A DNA stretch of 64,000 nt from contig CM054153.1 of NCBI GenBank assembly GCA_028751875.1, positions 9,666,164 to 9,730,163 of the forward strand, read 5' to 3'. Shown piece after piece: positions 1 through 13,600 of this stretch. The notes below the pieces were generated by a model, which saw only the letters and a program-made list of their open reading frames with translations, searched no databases and was not told the DNA's origin. Numbering within the stretch: the stretch's first letter is position 1; each line of letters starts with the position of its first letter. Origin of the DNA: Rapana venosa (lineage: Eukaryota; Mollusca; Gastropoda; Neogastropoda; Muricidae). Both the position numbers and the translations under genes were made by a program.

Positions 1-1490
1 GTGTGTGTTTGTGTGTGTTTGGGGAGGGGGGGGGGGGGTACATGTGTGTATGTTTTGGTGTGAGTTTTATTTCTTTTTCTTTTTTTTTACGTATGTGTGT
101 GGTTGGGTATGGAATGCAGAGTGTTGGGGTGAGAAATATTGGAGTTAATAATAATAATCAATGGAATTTATATAGTGCTATATCTTGCAAAAAGCACACA
201 CACAGGGACTGGATGTAAAAAAAGCACATAAGTGCTTATTCCATTATCCTCGATATGAAAGAATAAAAAATAACACACACACACACCACCACCACCACCA
301 CCACCTTTGAAAAGAAAACAAAAACAGACTTGTAAATCAGGACAGTAGATAAGACTGGGGGAAGGAGGAGAGACAGACAGACAATGACAATGACAAATTC
401 TTTTATTTCGAGGACAATGACAATGACAAATTCTTTTATTTCGAGGATAATGAATAAGCACACGTGCTTTTTTACATCCAGTCCCCGCCCGTTAGGGATA
501 CATCTTAATAATAATAACCCAATACTTATACAGTCTCACAATAAAAACAAGGGGAAATAACCCTTTTCAAAACAGCTCCCCCCCAACACACCCCCCCCCC
601 CCCCCCCCAAAGCAAGCAAATAAAAGAAAACCCTAAAAAATACCCCCCCCCCCCCCCCCCCACCCAAAGAAACCCTAACCAAAACAAACAAACAAACAAA
701 AGAGAAAGAAAAACCAAACCAACAGAAGAAGATAAAAAAGAGAAAAACAGACAAACAACAAGAACAACAACGAGGATAATGAGTAAGCACCCATGTGCTA
801 TTTTACATCCAGTCCCCGCCCGTGGGGGAGAGACAGATAGACAGAGGCAATGACAATGACTTTTATTTCGAGGATAATAAATAAGCACCCATGTGCTTTT
901 TTACATCCAGTCCCCGAGAGACAGACAAACAGACAGTTGAATGGAGGCAGCCTGATTGGCTGGCGTCGTTTGCACTCTGCTGACCTCTCCTGGAGGCTGT
1001 GTATGTATTCATTGATTAAAGGGGCGATCGTTGAAAGGGCGTGAGAGGACACTTCCAGCGTGTGCTTTTGGTTTTAGCAGCATTTTTTCAGGGATAGAGA
1101 GAGGGAGAGAGGGGGGGAGAGGGAAAGCAGGGGGAGTTAACAATCACAAAAAGAAGCTAGAAAGATAGAATGAATGAATGAATGAATGAATGAAACAAAA
1201 AAGAGGTGGAAAACAAGACCCCCAAAAAGATAAGAGAGAAAAAGGGGCTTAATAAAAACTAGAAATAAAAAAACAACGAAAGAAAAGGGGAAAAGCAAAA
1301 AAATAATTTTAAATAGAAAGGTTGGGGGGGGGGGGGGGGGGGGGGTTCCAAGATCCAGGTTTTTGTTGGGTGGGGTGCGTGCGTGATGGTTTTATTTTTT
1401 TTTAAATTTTTTTTTCGAGGGTAATGGAATTGCATTATGTGCTTTTTTTTTTAATCCCCGCCCCCCATGATGCAGTTTGGTAAAAATTTT
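1..1490. repeat. Upstream repeat mosaic: SINE-tail fragments and homopolymer runs
   Basis: No gene is seen. The stretch holds several copies of one ~55-bp SINE-tail piece (TTTCGAGGATAATGAATAAG, then GCACATGTGC-like palindrome, then ACATCCAGTCCCC): about 155-270, 395-487, 768-822, 863-917 and 1415-1465. Both orientations occur. Between them are poly-C runs at 580-610 and 643-661, a poly-G run at 1322-1346, and (TGAA)n near 1172-1193. Confidence 0.75.
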
Positions 1491-2166
1491 TTCATCCTTT
1501 CCCACCGGTTTCCTTTGTTCTTTGTATAGATGGATGATGGAGGCATTTTTGAAATTTGCAGAAGGTTGGTATGGCACTCATCGTCTCGTCGACTGGAACT
1601 TGTGGGAGGCGGTTAATAGCTTCATCGTTGATGGTGGAAGGACGGTTTAGAACATTGTCAAAATGTTCAGCCCATCTCTCAAGGATCTTGTCTTTGTCAG
1701 TGATGAGAGTAGACCCATCTGCACTGAGGAGAGGTGGTGATGATCTTGATGTGGTGGGACCATAGATCTCTTTGAGTCCATCACATGTCATTCCTGTCAG
1801 CATATCCTTGGATCTCATCTGCTTTATTGCTGATCCAGGAGTCTTGCATCTGACGCAGCTTTAGCTGGATGGTGCTACGCTTGTTCCTCAGTGCATCTTT
1901 CTTTGCTTTTGATGTTGGGTCATCAAGGTGGGCTTTATAGGCACAGCGCTTGTCTTCCAATAACTGTGTAATCTCTTCACAGTTCTCGTCAAACCAGTCC
2001 CTGTATCGCCTGGAAGTAGGGCCGAGGCACTCCATAGCTGTTTTATACACGATCTCACGGAGTGTTCCCCATGCTGATTCCACGTTTTGGCTATCCAGCA
2101 CAATGGGCTCTAGGCGTTCCTCCAAGGCGGCAGCAAGAGACCGCTTGACTGTGTCGTTCTTCATCT
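1490..2166 (-). mobile_element. LINE fragment (linker between endonuclease and reverse transcriptase)
   Basis: Read on the minus strand, two overlapping frames encode about 220 residues typical of mollusc non-LTR retrotransposon polyproteins: RRYRDWFDENCEEITQLLED, then SKADEIQGYADRND-like and LKEIYGPTTS, then a DKDKILERWAEHFDNVLNRP block. A frameshift lies near 1790. Neither the endonuclease nor the reverse transcriptase core is present, so this is a dead fragment. The clade is not assigned. Confidence 0.8.
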
Positions 2167-2187
2167 TGCGTTCTTCAGGCGTTTACA

Positions 2188-2188
<1 letters not shown>

Positions 2189-2231
<43 letters not shown>
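2189..2231. repeat. (CA)n microsatellite
   Basis: A pure CA run directly at the 5' end (minus-strand sense) of the LINE fragment. Confidence 0.95.
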
Positions 2232-2233
<2 letters not shown>

Positions 2234-4115
2234 TTTTAATATTTGTTTTAGTGCCTGCTTATCAGCACCGTATGCATTTAGACGTAACGGCTCACACTGA
2301 AGGAAAATGCTATCAACCCCCTGGGATAAGAAGGACTCTTGGAGGCACTCGAGTTCAGCAGAATGTAAAAGAAACCGATTCTGCAACAAAGTGAAGTGGC
2401 TTTTCTTTTTTTTTCTTTTTTTTCATTCGAAGATTTGTGATAAGCTTGAATTTCACGATACTATCGTCACTGAAGTGATGATACATATCTGAATTTCATC
2501 AATGTATGATATTACTTGCTGATAGCATCCGTCATTTTCCGGGATGAAATTTATTATGAGATAATAAATATGTTTGAAAAGTGACGAATGTGTGGCTTTC
2601 ATTTAAATTTCCGTCAATTAAATGATGATGATGACCATCGTCATTATCTTATCATCGTCATCATCATCATCATCACCACCACCACCACCACCAGCGTTTT
2701 ATCATAATTGAAAGTAGGAATTCTTACGCTTCTCAGAAAGAATAGTCACGATGAGGAAGTAATTTTGGTTAATTTGTGTAAAAAGTCAAAATCTAGCCAA
2801 CAGCTTTCTTTTCCAACGAACATTTTCTTCACAACGAGATTGTTTTAAAACAATTAATAAGTTAATCTTAACTTTTTATTAGTGTGATCTTTTGTTTTTA
2901 ATTTGTATGAATTTCAGTTTGGTTTTTATTTTTCTCGTCGGAGGAGATCCTAACAACTGAGTGTTTACAAATGGCGGCACAGTAAAGAGAAATTCCATCG
3001 AACTGTTGGTAAAGGATTTTTGGTTGCATTTAAATTAACTCTTGTGAGACAACGAGAACTGGATATTCGTATTTTTTTAGGTCTTGAAATTCTTTCCAAT
3101 GAAACTGTTAAACAGTATTGTTGTGATTCTGACCACATTATTGTAAAATCAAACTACCCATTCTTTCTTGTTCTCCCACGCACATTCTTGAACTTGAGGT
3201 TTGTGAAAGATTGAATATGTATATAGCAGAAACCGAAGAATTGAGTGAAAATTTAGTGAGTTGATGTATACTGTTCTTGGAGCTGATTAAAATATCTGGA
3301 TTCATTGAAATACACCCACGATTAACTTTTAAGGCTTTTAAAGATGTAGTGCTCTTGTTTGTTTTGTTGTTGTTTTTTACATTGTTTTTGTTCTTGTTCT
3401 TGTTGATAGTAGTAGGAGCAGTAGTGGTATCATTGTTAGTTGGAGTATGTTACAAGTTGCAGTTGTTGTGATGGTTGCTTTTGTTGTTGTATTCTCTTAA
3501 TAATACTGACCACGTCATCAGCTAAAAGATGTGTTTACTACAAAAGCACTAATTGATGTTGATTTTTAGAAGAGGGTAAGAAATTTAGTGTACTTGAGAC
3601 AAGAAAAATAAGATAACAATAGAATATTTGTACAGTAATCCAGAACCACAGATTTTACACGAGGTTATTTTCTTTAAACTTCCTCATTGTCTTTTATTGT
3701 TATAAATGTTAAATTATTATCATTTTTATTATTATTATCATTATCATCATCATCATTATTATCATCATAATTGACTACATGATCAGTTTATAGCTCTTTG
3801 TTCACAACAAAATAATTAGGATTAGGAAGCTTTTGATTTTTTAAAGAGGTTTGTGTTGAGAGTATTTAAGGAATGAAGATAACAGATATTTTTCAACATG
3901 ATTTAGAGGTTACCTGCACTTGTTTTCCTCCACTACATTTTCCTCAATAATATTATGATAATAATTCTTGTTATAAATTATGGTTAAAATATTGATACAG
4001 TACAGAATCACAGGTTGTAGTGCTTACTAGCAGTTTTGATGAACATTCTCAAACATGTGTGTATGTGTTTTGCAGTTTGTTTTGTTCATAGCCCTGTACC
4101 AAAAAAAAACCGAAA
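2232..4115 (+). other. Region upstream of FAM221B; probable promoter and 5' UTR, not resolved
   Basis: AT-rich unique-looking DNA with short ATC/CAT trinucleotide runs at 2620-2690 and 3715-3770 and a (GT)n tract further on at 4210-4265 in intron 1. An ACAAATGGCGGCAC motif at 2967-2980 resembles a YY1-type promoter element but is followed at once by an in-frame stop, so it is not a coding start. I see no exon I can support. Confidence 0.4.
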
Positions 4116-4145
4116 ATGAGCAAGGCAGGAGACAAAAGTGGAAAG
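4116..4145 (+). CDS. FAM221B: FAM221B coding exon 1 (residues 1-10)
   Basis: A 30-nt coding piece, MSKAGDKSGK, starts in a good context (A at -3) and ends exactly at a GTAGG donor in phase 0. A TTCATAG acceptor-like site lies about 20 nt upstream, so the 5' UTR probably comes from an earlier exon. If this exon is not used, translation could start at the ATG that opens exon 2. Support is splice phase and codon context only. Confidence 0.6.
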
Positions 4146-4206
4146 GTAGGAAAATATTTGTGTATGGATGCATTATGTACATGTGTATTTTCATGCATGT
4201 GTGAGC

Positions 4207-4247
<41 letters not shown>

Positions 4248-7200
4248 TGAGTGAGTGAGTGTGTGTGTATATGTACATGTGTGTGTTACTAAGTGTGTGT
4301 GCATGCATAGGCCCATGATTATGTACTTATACTTCATATGATTACATACTTATACTTCATGCATACATTATTACTTGTGTTTTATATGTGACGTGCTCTC
4401 TTGCAAGTTGTAATTTAATGAAACAGATATAAATAGGGCAGGGGACAGACAGTGAAGAAAAAAGAATATAAAGAACACCTTTTAACTGCCACTAGTGTCA
4501 GGCAATTTTATTAATTTTTGATACAATATCAACACAGCGCAATAGAAAATCTACTTGTATTTGTCATAAGTGCCTATCTAAACTATATCTTTTCTTTTTA
4601 GTAAGATGCAGAAAAAAACACTTAATTTATCAGGAAGATGATACAGTGAAACCATTGTATTTGCCACAACAATTTTGTTTTCTTTCAGCTTTTTAAAAAA
4701 AAACCAAAATGCCAAAAAAGGCCACAACAGGAAGGGGCCTCACAAAAGAATCTTTCCTTCGGATGAGACTATAAACCGAGGCCCCGTGTGCGAACGCATG
4801 CAGAACATCTTGCACACACGTTAAATCCTGTTCCGCTTTTCGATAGAGTAGGCCATTGTGTGCCGGTGGGAACAGATGACAAAATTTACAAAACTGCATA
4901 CACACGGGGACTGGATGTAAAAAAGCACATGAGTGCTTATTCCATTATCCTCGATATAAAAGAATAAATAAATAATTTAAAAATCATGTCTTTGTCATAA
5001 CTGCCTGCCTTTTTTCCCCTTGAAAGATGCAGAAAAAGACCTCTACTGGAAGTGGCCGGGGGGCCATTGCTGCAGGCCCCTCGGGGCAAAGCCGGGCGAT
5101 GGTTCCTCGGGGTCACAACCCTGTAGCCGCTCTGGGGGCCAACCCCATTCCTTTCAAGAAAGTTGGAGACATGCTGGTTCCTGAAGGTAACGCTTTGCAT
5201 GTCTTGTCGTGATGATGATAGATCTGTGTATTGTTGCTGCAGCTTCTTTAGGCTGTGAATTGTGATTCTTACAGGCATTTCAGTCTGCACATTGCTTGTG
5301 CATTTTCACAGTTATTTTCATACTGTTCATACAATTTTCAATGTATATTAGAAGTCTGAAGCTGTGCTTTGCTGACTTGTTTCTTAAAGTTTTAAATAAG
5401 ATTATGTGCAGATGTCTGTGTTTTAAATGAAACATTTTAGGAATAGGTGTAGACTTGTACACGTTGATACAACTTTTAAGAATTAAGATGTAAAAGTAAT
5501 AACTGTTTGTGCAACTGCCATGCGGTGAATGTTAGACACTAATAAAGACATACACTTTGTACAGCTATGAAGATCTATGGTATGGTACGTACCTGGAGAG
5601 GGATGGGATCCACCAGGCTCAACTTAGCCAAGCGACTGACAGCCTGAAAAAGTCAACATAGTGCCCCAATGACTCCTCAGAGGGTTAAGGGACAAGAGAG
5701 AAATAGTATATTTATATAGTACATAATATATGAATAGTATATTTCTGTATTGCTGGAACATTTTATTTGAAGTCATTTTGGAATGTTTTAACCAATATGA
5801 AATATAGCTTTTTTTGTCTTTGAGATTTTTTATGCGTATCAATGTGCCTGTCAGTATTGTAATTGCCCTTCATGGGATGATTTAAGTATTTTTGACTTGA
5901 CTTGACTTGACAGCTCCTGAGCTGTGAATAGCTAGATATAGACAATAGATTATCAAATTCTTGGAGCTACAACTTTAAAAGTTACAAATAGAAAGGTTTG
6001 TAGCTCTGCATTGTTTGTAAGACTTCACAGTCTTGAATATAGCTATGTATAGTTCAAAGTTGATACCCTGCTCTTAACATATCTAAAGAGATTATCGGAA
6101 AGTCTGATGAAGGAGTATCTAACACTGCTCCCATCTCATAGTCTAAAAAGCATGTAGAGATGAGCAAAGGGGATAGCAGAACATCATTCTGAAGGTCTTT
6201 GAGATAATTATGATAATAGCAACAACAGGTGGCAGCAGAAAAGAGGAGAGATGAGGACATTTTGCTGTCTTTGGCTTTTTATTTTTGTATAATCAATTTA
6301 TTATGCCTTAATGCATGCATGTAAGAGATTTTTTTCAGTTTAAAGGTTATATTGGGGTCTTTGGTACAGTCATGTTTTATTGGGCAGATTGTGGTCTGCT
6401 TGGTTTGCGTTGGAATATAACAGTCAGTTACTAAAAAAAAAAAAAAAAATTTTTTAAGATAGTCAGTTACTATGTTTGTTTGAAAGGTACCACTATACAT
6501 TTGCCCAGCTTGTATGGGTTTTTCCTTCTGATAAGTAGTTTGCTGTCATGAAACATACAGCTCAATGATGATTAGTCATCATGTGTATGCCTTAACTCAA
6601 TGAGGTTCCTTCACTGTGACGTGCCAAAGCTTAAGATTTGGCAGAATTACGATTTTTTTAAAAATACACTAAACGATGTTCAACTGAAGGGAAAGTACTC
6701 TGGCCTGTAGGGCAATCATTTTTCTAAACACAGTTGCTTTCCTTGACCATAAGCTTGCCTAGTTTGCATGTGTTGGCAACTTTTCTTTGACATGTTGACA
6801 AGCGTATTCTTTGGGATTTCGGGCTCTCCAATGTTACGATTTTAAAAACAAAAATTGTGTAGTGCAAAAACTGACATCAGATGGATTCAGCCAACTTCAG
6901 GGAACTTTACTTTGGTAAAAAATCATCACATTGTTTCAAGGGGACTAGTTGATGGACAGTTCAAGCTATGTAAGATACACAGCCCTAATTTTCAAACTTT
7001 TTATTTTTCAGCATTCAGTGACATATTTTGAAAATTTGTAAAAAATAAATGGAGTCGTCTATTGAAAAACTGTGTAACAATCTCAAAAGTAGACAATATA
7101 AACTTTTTAATGATATATAATTTGTATGTCTTTATTAAGTTGGATAAATGTGCTGAATTTTTCAAATATAACCCAAATCCCGCGTCACTACAAAATGGCG

Positions 7201-10200
7201 GGATCCATTTCACTGCGACTTCATTGAGTTAGTCTCATGTGTGAACTTTGGAGGTTGTTTCTTTTTGTTTGATATTTAATTTTTGTTTGGTTGGTTTTGT
7301 TTGGTTGGTTGTTTTTTTGGGGGGTATTTTGTTGTTTTCTTTGAGGGGGGGGGGGGGGGGGGGTTAGGGTTTGTGTGTGGTGTGTTTTTTTGGGGGGGTG
7401 GTTAGTATTGTTTAATTTTTCCTTTCACAAGAGGTCATTTTGATCCTTAACAACAAATATGTAAGGAACACGGATCACAGAATATTTGAAACTCCATCCA
7501 TGATAAATCGTTCAAGATAAAAAATATTCCATATGTGCAAGAAAGGTTGTCAAAAACTAACTCTGGTGATTTACTCTTATTTCCTCCAGGATACACGATG
7601 CGAGAGGTAAAGCCAGCTGATAAGTATGACGTTGTCTCCTTCGCGCGAGCCATGAACGACGATTTTGCTCCCAAGCTGAAGAAGCTGTTTGATTATGAAA
7701 CGGAGGCTGCTGTGGCGGCTCAAAAGACAGGTAATGAATTATGCTGCATTTTCGTTTTCTCTTTAGTTCAGGCATGAAACTTTGGTGATGTACTTAGAGA
7801 GAGGGGCTGAGGAGATATTTGATATTCTATTTTTATGAAGTTTATCATAATATACAGGCATAATCTGACATGCACACACATGCAGGCATGTACATCACAG
7901 TGTGCCTATACAGCAACGCTCAGTCAAAGGTTCAGGCAGAGTGCTAAAATTAGCGCACCCTGACCTTTTTACCCGGGCCCCACACCCCTCCCATTTCTTC
8001 ACCCCTCCCCTTCCCCCTCCTCACAGCATCTCAAGGCTAGTAGCAGTACACATGCTCGCACGACAGGCCTAAGACTAAGGCTACAGATCTGGGCTAGGCT
8101 AGGCCTACAGGAGACAAGCCCGCTGCGTGCGTGCGTGCGGCCTGCCTATCCTCTTAACTCATTGGAGTCGCAGGGAAATGGATCCCGCCATTTTGTGGTG
8201 ACGCGTGATTTTGGCTATATTTGAAAAATTCAGCAGACTTACCCAACATAATAATGACATACACATTATACATCATTGAAAAGTTTATAATGTCTTCTTT
8301 TGAGATTGTTTCACAGTTTTTTAATAGATGACTATTTATTTTTTACAAATTTTCAAAATATGTCACTGAATGCTGAAAAATAAAAAGTTGTGAAAATTAG
8401 GGCTGGTATCTTAAATGGCTTGAACTATTCATCAACTAGTCCCCTTGAAGCAATGTGATGATTTTTCACCAAAGTAAAGTTCCCTGAAGCTGGCTGAATC
8501 CATGTGATGTCACTTTTTGTACAACAGATTATTTTTTTAAAGAATCATAACACTGGGGTGCCTGAAATCCCAAAGATATCACTTGTTGACATGTCAAAGA
8601 AAATTGGCCAACAGACAAAAACTAGGCAAGCTTATGGTCAAGGAAAACAACTGTGTTTAGAAAAATGATTGCCCTAAAGGCCAGAGTACTTTCCCTTGAG
8701 TTAATCATCACTTTGTGTTTTTAAAAAAGTTCGTAAGTCTGCCGATTCTTAAGCTTCAGCACGTCACAGTAAAGGAGAAGAGTGCCGAAGCTTAAGCTTC
8801 GGCACAACCTCAATGAGTTAACACACACAGGCACTAAGCCTAGGCTAGATTCAGACAGCAAACAGACAAGATTTTGCCCAAATTTGAGGTCTTCAAAACT
8901 GATGAACACGTATCCTAAATACAACAAAAGTTGATTCAGCTTTAAAGATCAAACATTAACATTACATACCTGACTTTGCCAAAGTGAAACTTAAACAATT
9001 TCAGGAGGAAAATTACGATCAATTTTACGTCACTAGCACAGAAATTATCACTCTCAATACTAAACAAAGAAGAGCTATCTGGTGAGAACATCCAATCTAT
9101 CTGTTATTTTGGTTTATAACGTCAACACAAAAGTGTTATACTTGTTCAAATTCATGTCTCCACAACAGCAAGAGAACACTGCACTGAATACACCTAAATG
9201 CAGCCCTGAAGAAAATGACAAATGTATCAAAACGCACTTAAAAGTTGGAAATTAAAATCCGTGTGGCCACTTTCCCCCGCTGAAACAGTGGAAAGAACGC
9301 TGTGCTATCTTGATGGCGCCAAACTGGACCAGTGCATCTGGTCAGTGCCAGAGCTAAAAATAAGCACATCAGGGGTCAAATTCCAGCGTCTAAGTGCAGC
9401 AGAAAATGGGGGAAAACGACTGCCGTGACATGCACAGATATACACACGCACACACATATATGCATGTGCACACACACACACACTCTATGAATTTGTGTTC
9501 AATGGGGAAACAACTCTAGCACTAAAAGGATTTTCTTGATGCCAAAAAAGTTGTTTCCCTTAAACTGAACATCACTCTATGTCTTAAAAAGAATTCAAAC
9601 TTTTGCCGAAGCCCTAAGCTTTGGCACATCATAGTGAGCAGACAGCATGCCTAAGCTACAGCATCAGCACAATACCAGTGAATTAAAATGTTATCATTTT
9701 TCGTCTTCTTAACTCTCCTATTCAGGCTGCAGTGTTGATCCTAGGCAGTACCATTGCAGGATTGTTGCACTTTTTATCTCCTGGGTGCAAACAAATGTTG
9801 CACTGTGTGCCCCATCAGACAAATAAATTGAACATAGGCCCTATCACTGAATGATGGGTGCACCATCACGTCTGCCATGTATATAGCCTTGAAGTTTATG
9901 AAACCAAGTACCTGATTGGCCAAGGGCTTCAGTTCTGACCAACATCTCTTTTTCTTTTACCACCTTTGCACTTCACAATGAAAATGGGATGGCGAACAAT
10001 GGGAAAATTTGGAGATGTGATTCAGAAGACAAGTGAGCTATAGAGAACAACAGTGACAGAAGCACTGGACTATGATTTAGGTCTGGCAATTACAAATGGT
10101 TTTCTCTTTGTCACCTCATTAAGAATGAGAGCATCCCTTATGCTCCAGCCAGTTCAGCATAATAGCTCTCTGGTTTTATACATTTCCAATGATTTTCATT

Positions 10201-10602
10201 TTGGTAATATATGTTCCAGCAGAGTTTTCCATTTGGAGATAAAATTTTAAAAAAGAACTTGCAAAAGTTGATACAAGCATGATCACCTTATTTTTCAGAA
10301 TCCAAAGGATTAAAGTCAAATGGTCTTAACCACTCAGCTATAGTGTCTGTCTACCACAAACAGCGATGATGATGATGATGATCATCATCATCATGATGTT
10401 ATTATCAGTTCCTTGACCAAGATTGTCGTTCAGGGAGGCACGGAGGGCATGTTAGTAGACAATTTTCTCCAGGCTGATCTGTTTTAATAAATGAAATTTG
10501 TATAGCGCTATATCTTGCAAAGACAAATCAGAGCGCTTGCATTTAACAGATTCTTACAGAGTCATGCAGCCAATAACTATCAAAAGCTTAAACAAAATTC
10601 AA

Positions 10603-10670
<68 letters not shown>

Positions 10671-13600
10671 TGTAGGCTTTGGCAGGGTAATGGGATTTGG
10701 GCTGTTGAAGGCAGGGGCAGTTTTGAGATGAAAGAGGGAAAAAGTTAGGTTTGAAACAAATATGTCTTGAGGCTGGATTTATATGTGTCATATGTAGGCC
10801 TCTGTCGAAGAGAGAGGAAGGTTGTTCCAGATGGATGGACCAGAAATAGAGAAAGAGCGACGACCAACAGTGGACTGGTTGAATCTAGGTATTCGTAAGC
10901 ACAAGGTATCTGCAGCAGAGCGGAGGGAACAAGAAGGAGTGTACAGGTGAAGACATTCACAGAGGTAGGAGGGTGCTGTTCGGTGGAGACATTTGTAACA
11001 GAGGGTACTGATCTTATAGTTTACTCTCTGTGGCACAGGCAACCAGTGGAGAGATCGCAAGAGAAGAGTAATGTGTTCAGATTTTTCTTTCTGAGGACTA
11101 GGCGAGCTGCAGAGTTTTGTATACGTTGAAGGGAGGGGATAGATGTTGTTGGCAGACCAGCTAAAAGAGAATTGCAATAGTCCAGACGTGAGAGAATGAG
11201 AGATGCAACAAGTTTGGATGTTGCATCAGTGGACAGGTACTTTTGAATTGCACTGATACGTCGTAATTGATAGTAGCACAACTGGCAGGTCTGGGTGATG
11301 AACTTTTGCATAGAGAGTGTGTTGTCGATAACAACTCCTAGATACTTCACAGCAGTGGACAGAGGGACCGATGTATTGCCGAGTTCTATTGAAGTTGTTG
11401 TAATGGAAGAGAGTTTGTGTTTGGTCCCTACAAGCATGGCTTCGGTTTTATCTGCGTTTAACTGTAACTTGTTTTGTATCATCCAGTTTTGGATATCTTG
11501 AAAGCAGTAGGCCATCTTTGTCAAGAGAGAAGGCAGATTTTCAGGTGTAACACTACTTTGAATCTGAGAGTCATCTGCATAAAAGTGATGGTTGATATGA
11601 TGACGGTTTATTATATGTGATAGTGGAGCAGTATAGAGAGTGAAAAGAACAGGGCTGAGAACTGATCCCTGCGGGACACCACATTCCAGTTTGGAGGTAT
11701 TGACTGTATCTTGTTTACTGCGACTGTCTGGAATCGGTCAGTGAGGTATGAACTGAACCAGGAAAGGGCTGTGCCAGTAACACCGAATGTTTTTTGAAGA
11801 CGGGAGAGAAGAATTGAATGGTCAATAGTGTCGAAGGCTGCAGATCGAGTAGAGTGAGAAGGGGAGATTTTCCCCGAGTCAGAAGCAAGTAGAAGTGTAT
11901 TTAGGGTATGGACTAGGGTAGTTTCAGTGCTATGGTTGACATGATAGGCAGACTGAAACTCAGGAAGAAGACTGTTGGAGAGAAGGTGGTTATTGAGCTG
12001 TTTTAGAACTACTTTTTCAAGGACTTTAGAGATGAAAGGTAGGTTGGAAACAGGTCTATAATTCTTCAGAATGTTAGGGTCAAGGTCATGCTTTTTGAGT
12101 AGAAGTGTAACTATTGCAGTTTTGAGAGATGATGGAACATTTCCTGAAACAAGAGATGAGTTCACTATTTTCGTGATAGCGGGTATAAGTTGTGGTAGGC
12201 ACTGTACAAAAAGAGAAGCAGGTATGGGATCGAGGTCACATGATTTTATAGTCATTTCTTTCAGAATTGTCGTAATTTCTTTCTCACTTGTTGGATGAAA
12301 GAAAAGGAGAGGAGTACCAGAGAATTGGGGATCAGGAACTGCAGGCTGGAAAGGAGTCTGATCCAATCTGGAACGAATGTTACGGATTTTGTCAGAAAAG
12401 AATGCAGAAAATATAGAAGGAAGTTCAGAGTGGTTGTGGATGGAAGGCAGAGGGCTTGCCTTCACAGATCCAAGAAGAGTAGATGTGAGGGAAAAGAGAG
12501 ATTTCATAGACGTGGCATCAAGAACTTGAGAAGAGTAGTACTATGTTTTTTCTGAAAGAATTAAAGATTTGACTTTGTTGATTTGTTTTCGGAAGAGCTG
12601 TTTGTTGATTTCCGTTTTTGTTTTTCGCCACTGCCGCTCTAGCTGCCTGCGTTTGCGCTTTGCAACCAGGATGTCGTGGGTGTACCATGGTGCACAGGGC
12701 CTGTCGGGCAGGAGACGGTCAGTGGGAGGTGCATGCTCATCAAGCAGTTGGCTGAGAACAGTATTTGTAGTGTTTCGATAAGGTCAGTGTTGTCAGAGGT
12801 TAGTGATAGGCGTTCAGCACTTGAGTAGAGAAAGTTTCAATGTCTATAGCCTTGAATTGCGGCGGTGTGACACATTTCTTCTTTCTGATAGGTTTTGCAA
12901 TGTTGAGGGAGGAAAAGAACAGCAAATGATCAGAAGTAGTTCATCAGTGATAGATACAGATGAAACCAAATCTTGTGATACATCTGTAATGAGCCAGTGC
13001 TAAGATATGTCCTGATCTGTGTGTTGCTTCAGTTACCAGCTGTGAAAGAGAGTGGTTGGACAAGAGAAAGAGGAAAGACGTTTGACATCAGGAGAAGACG
13101 GGTTGTCGAAGTGGAAATTAAAGTCACCGAGAATAATAAGCTTTCTGGGAGAGAGGCTGTAGTGATCTAGGAGTGACTGATACTCTTGATGGAAGATGGA
13201 CGATGTCAGACTATTCCTACGGCTTGGAGGTGGACGGTAAAGACAGCAGAAAGTAATAGAGTGGCCAGGTGTGTTGAGGTTGAGTTCACAGACTTCAAAG
13301 GATTCAGGTGAGAAAGGAAGGGAGTGACAGAAAGAAAGAGCAGGTTCAAGTGTATCTTTTTAAACGACGGCAATGCCACCTCCACGGGAGGGTCGGGGGA
13401 AAGAAAGAGTTTTATAACCAGGTGGTGTCAGTTGTTTTATCTTCGGTTCGTGACCATTTGGTTTTAACCAGGTTTCTGTGAGAAATGTGATATCAATATT
13501 CCAGTCAGAGATGAAGTCAGAAATTAGGTCAGCTTTACCATCTGGACAGACAGATTGCACATTGAACAAGCACAAGTGAAGCAGATTTGTGGGAGGCAGA

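Noticed and set aside
2972..2986. ATGGCGGCACAG as the FAM221B start exon
   Set aside because: A stop codon follows after four codons and no GT donor lies at the end of the open part.
11021..12507. A 298-codon and a 167-codon frame as host genes
   Set aside because: They are reverse transcriptase parts of a broken LINE, with FYADD and the usual LINE C-terminal motifs.
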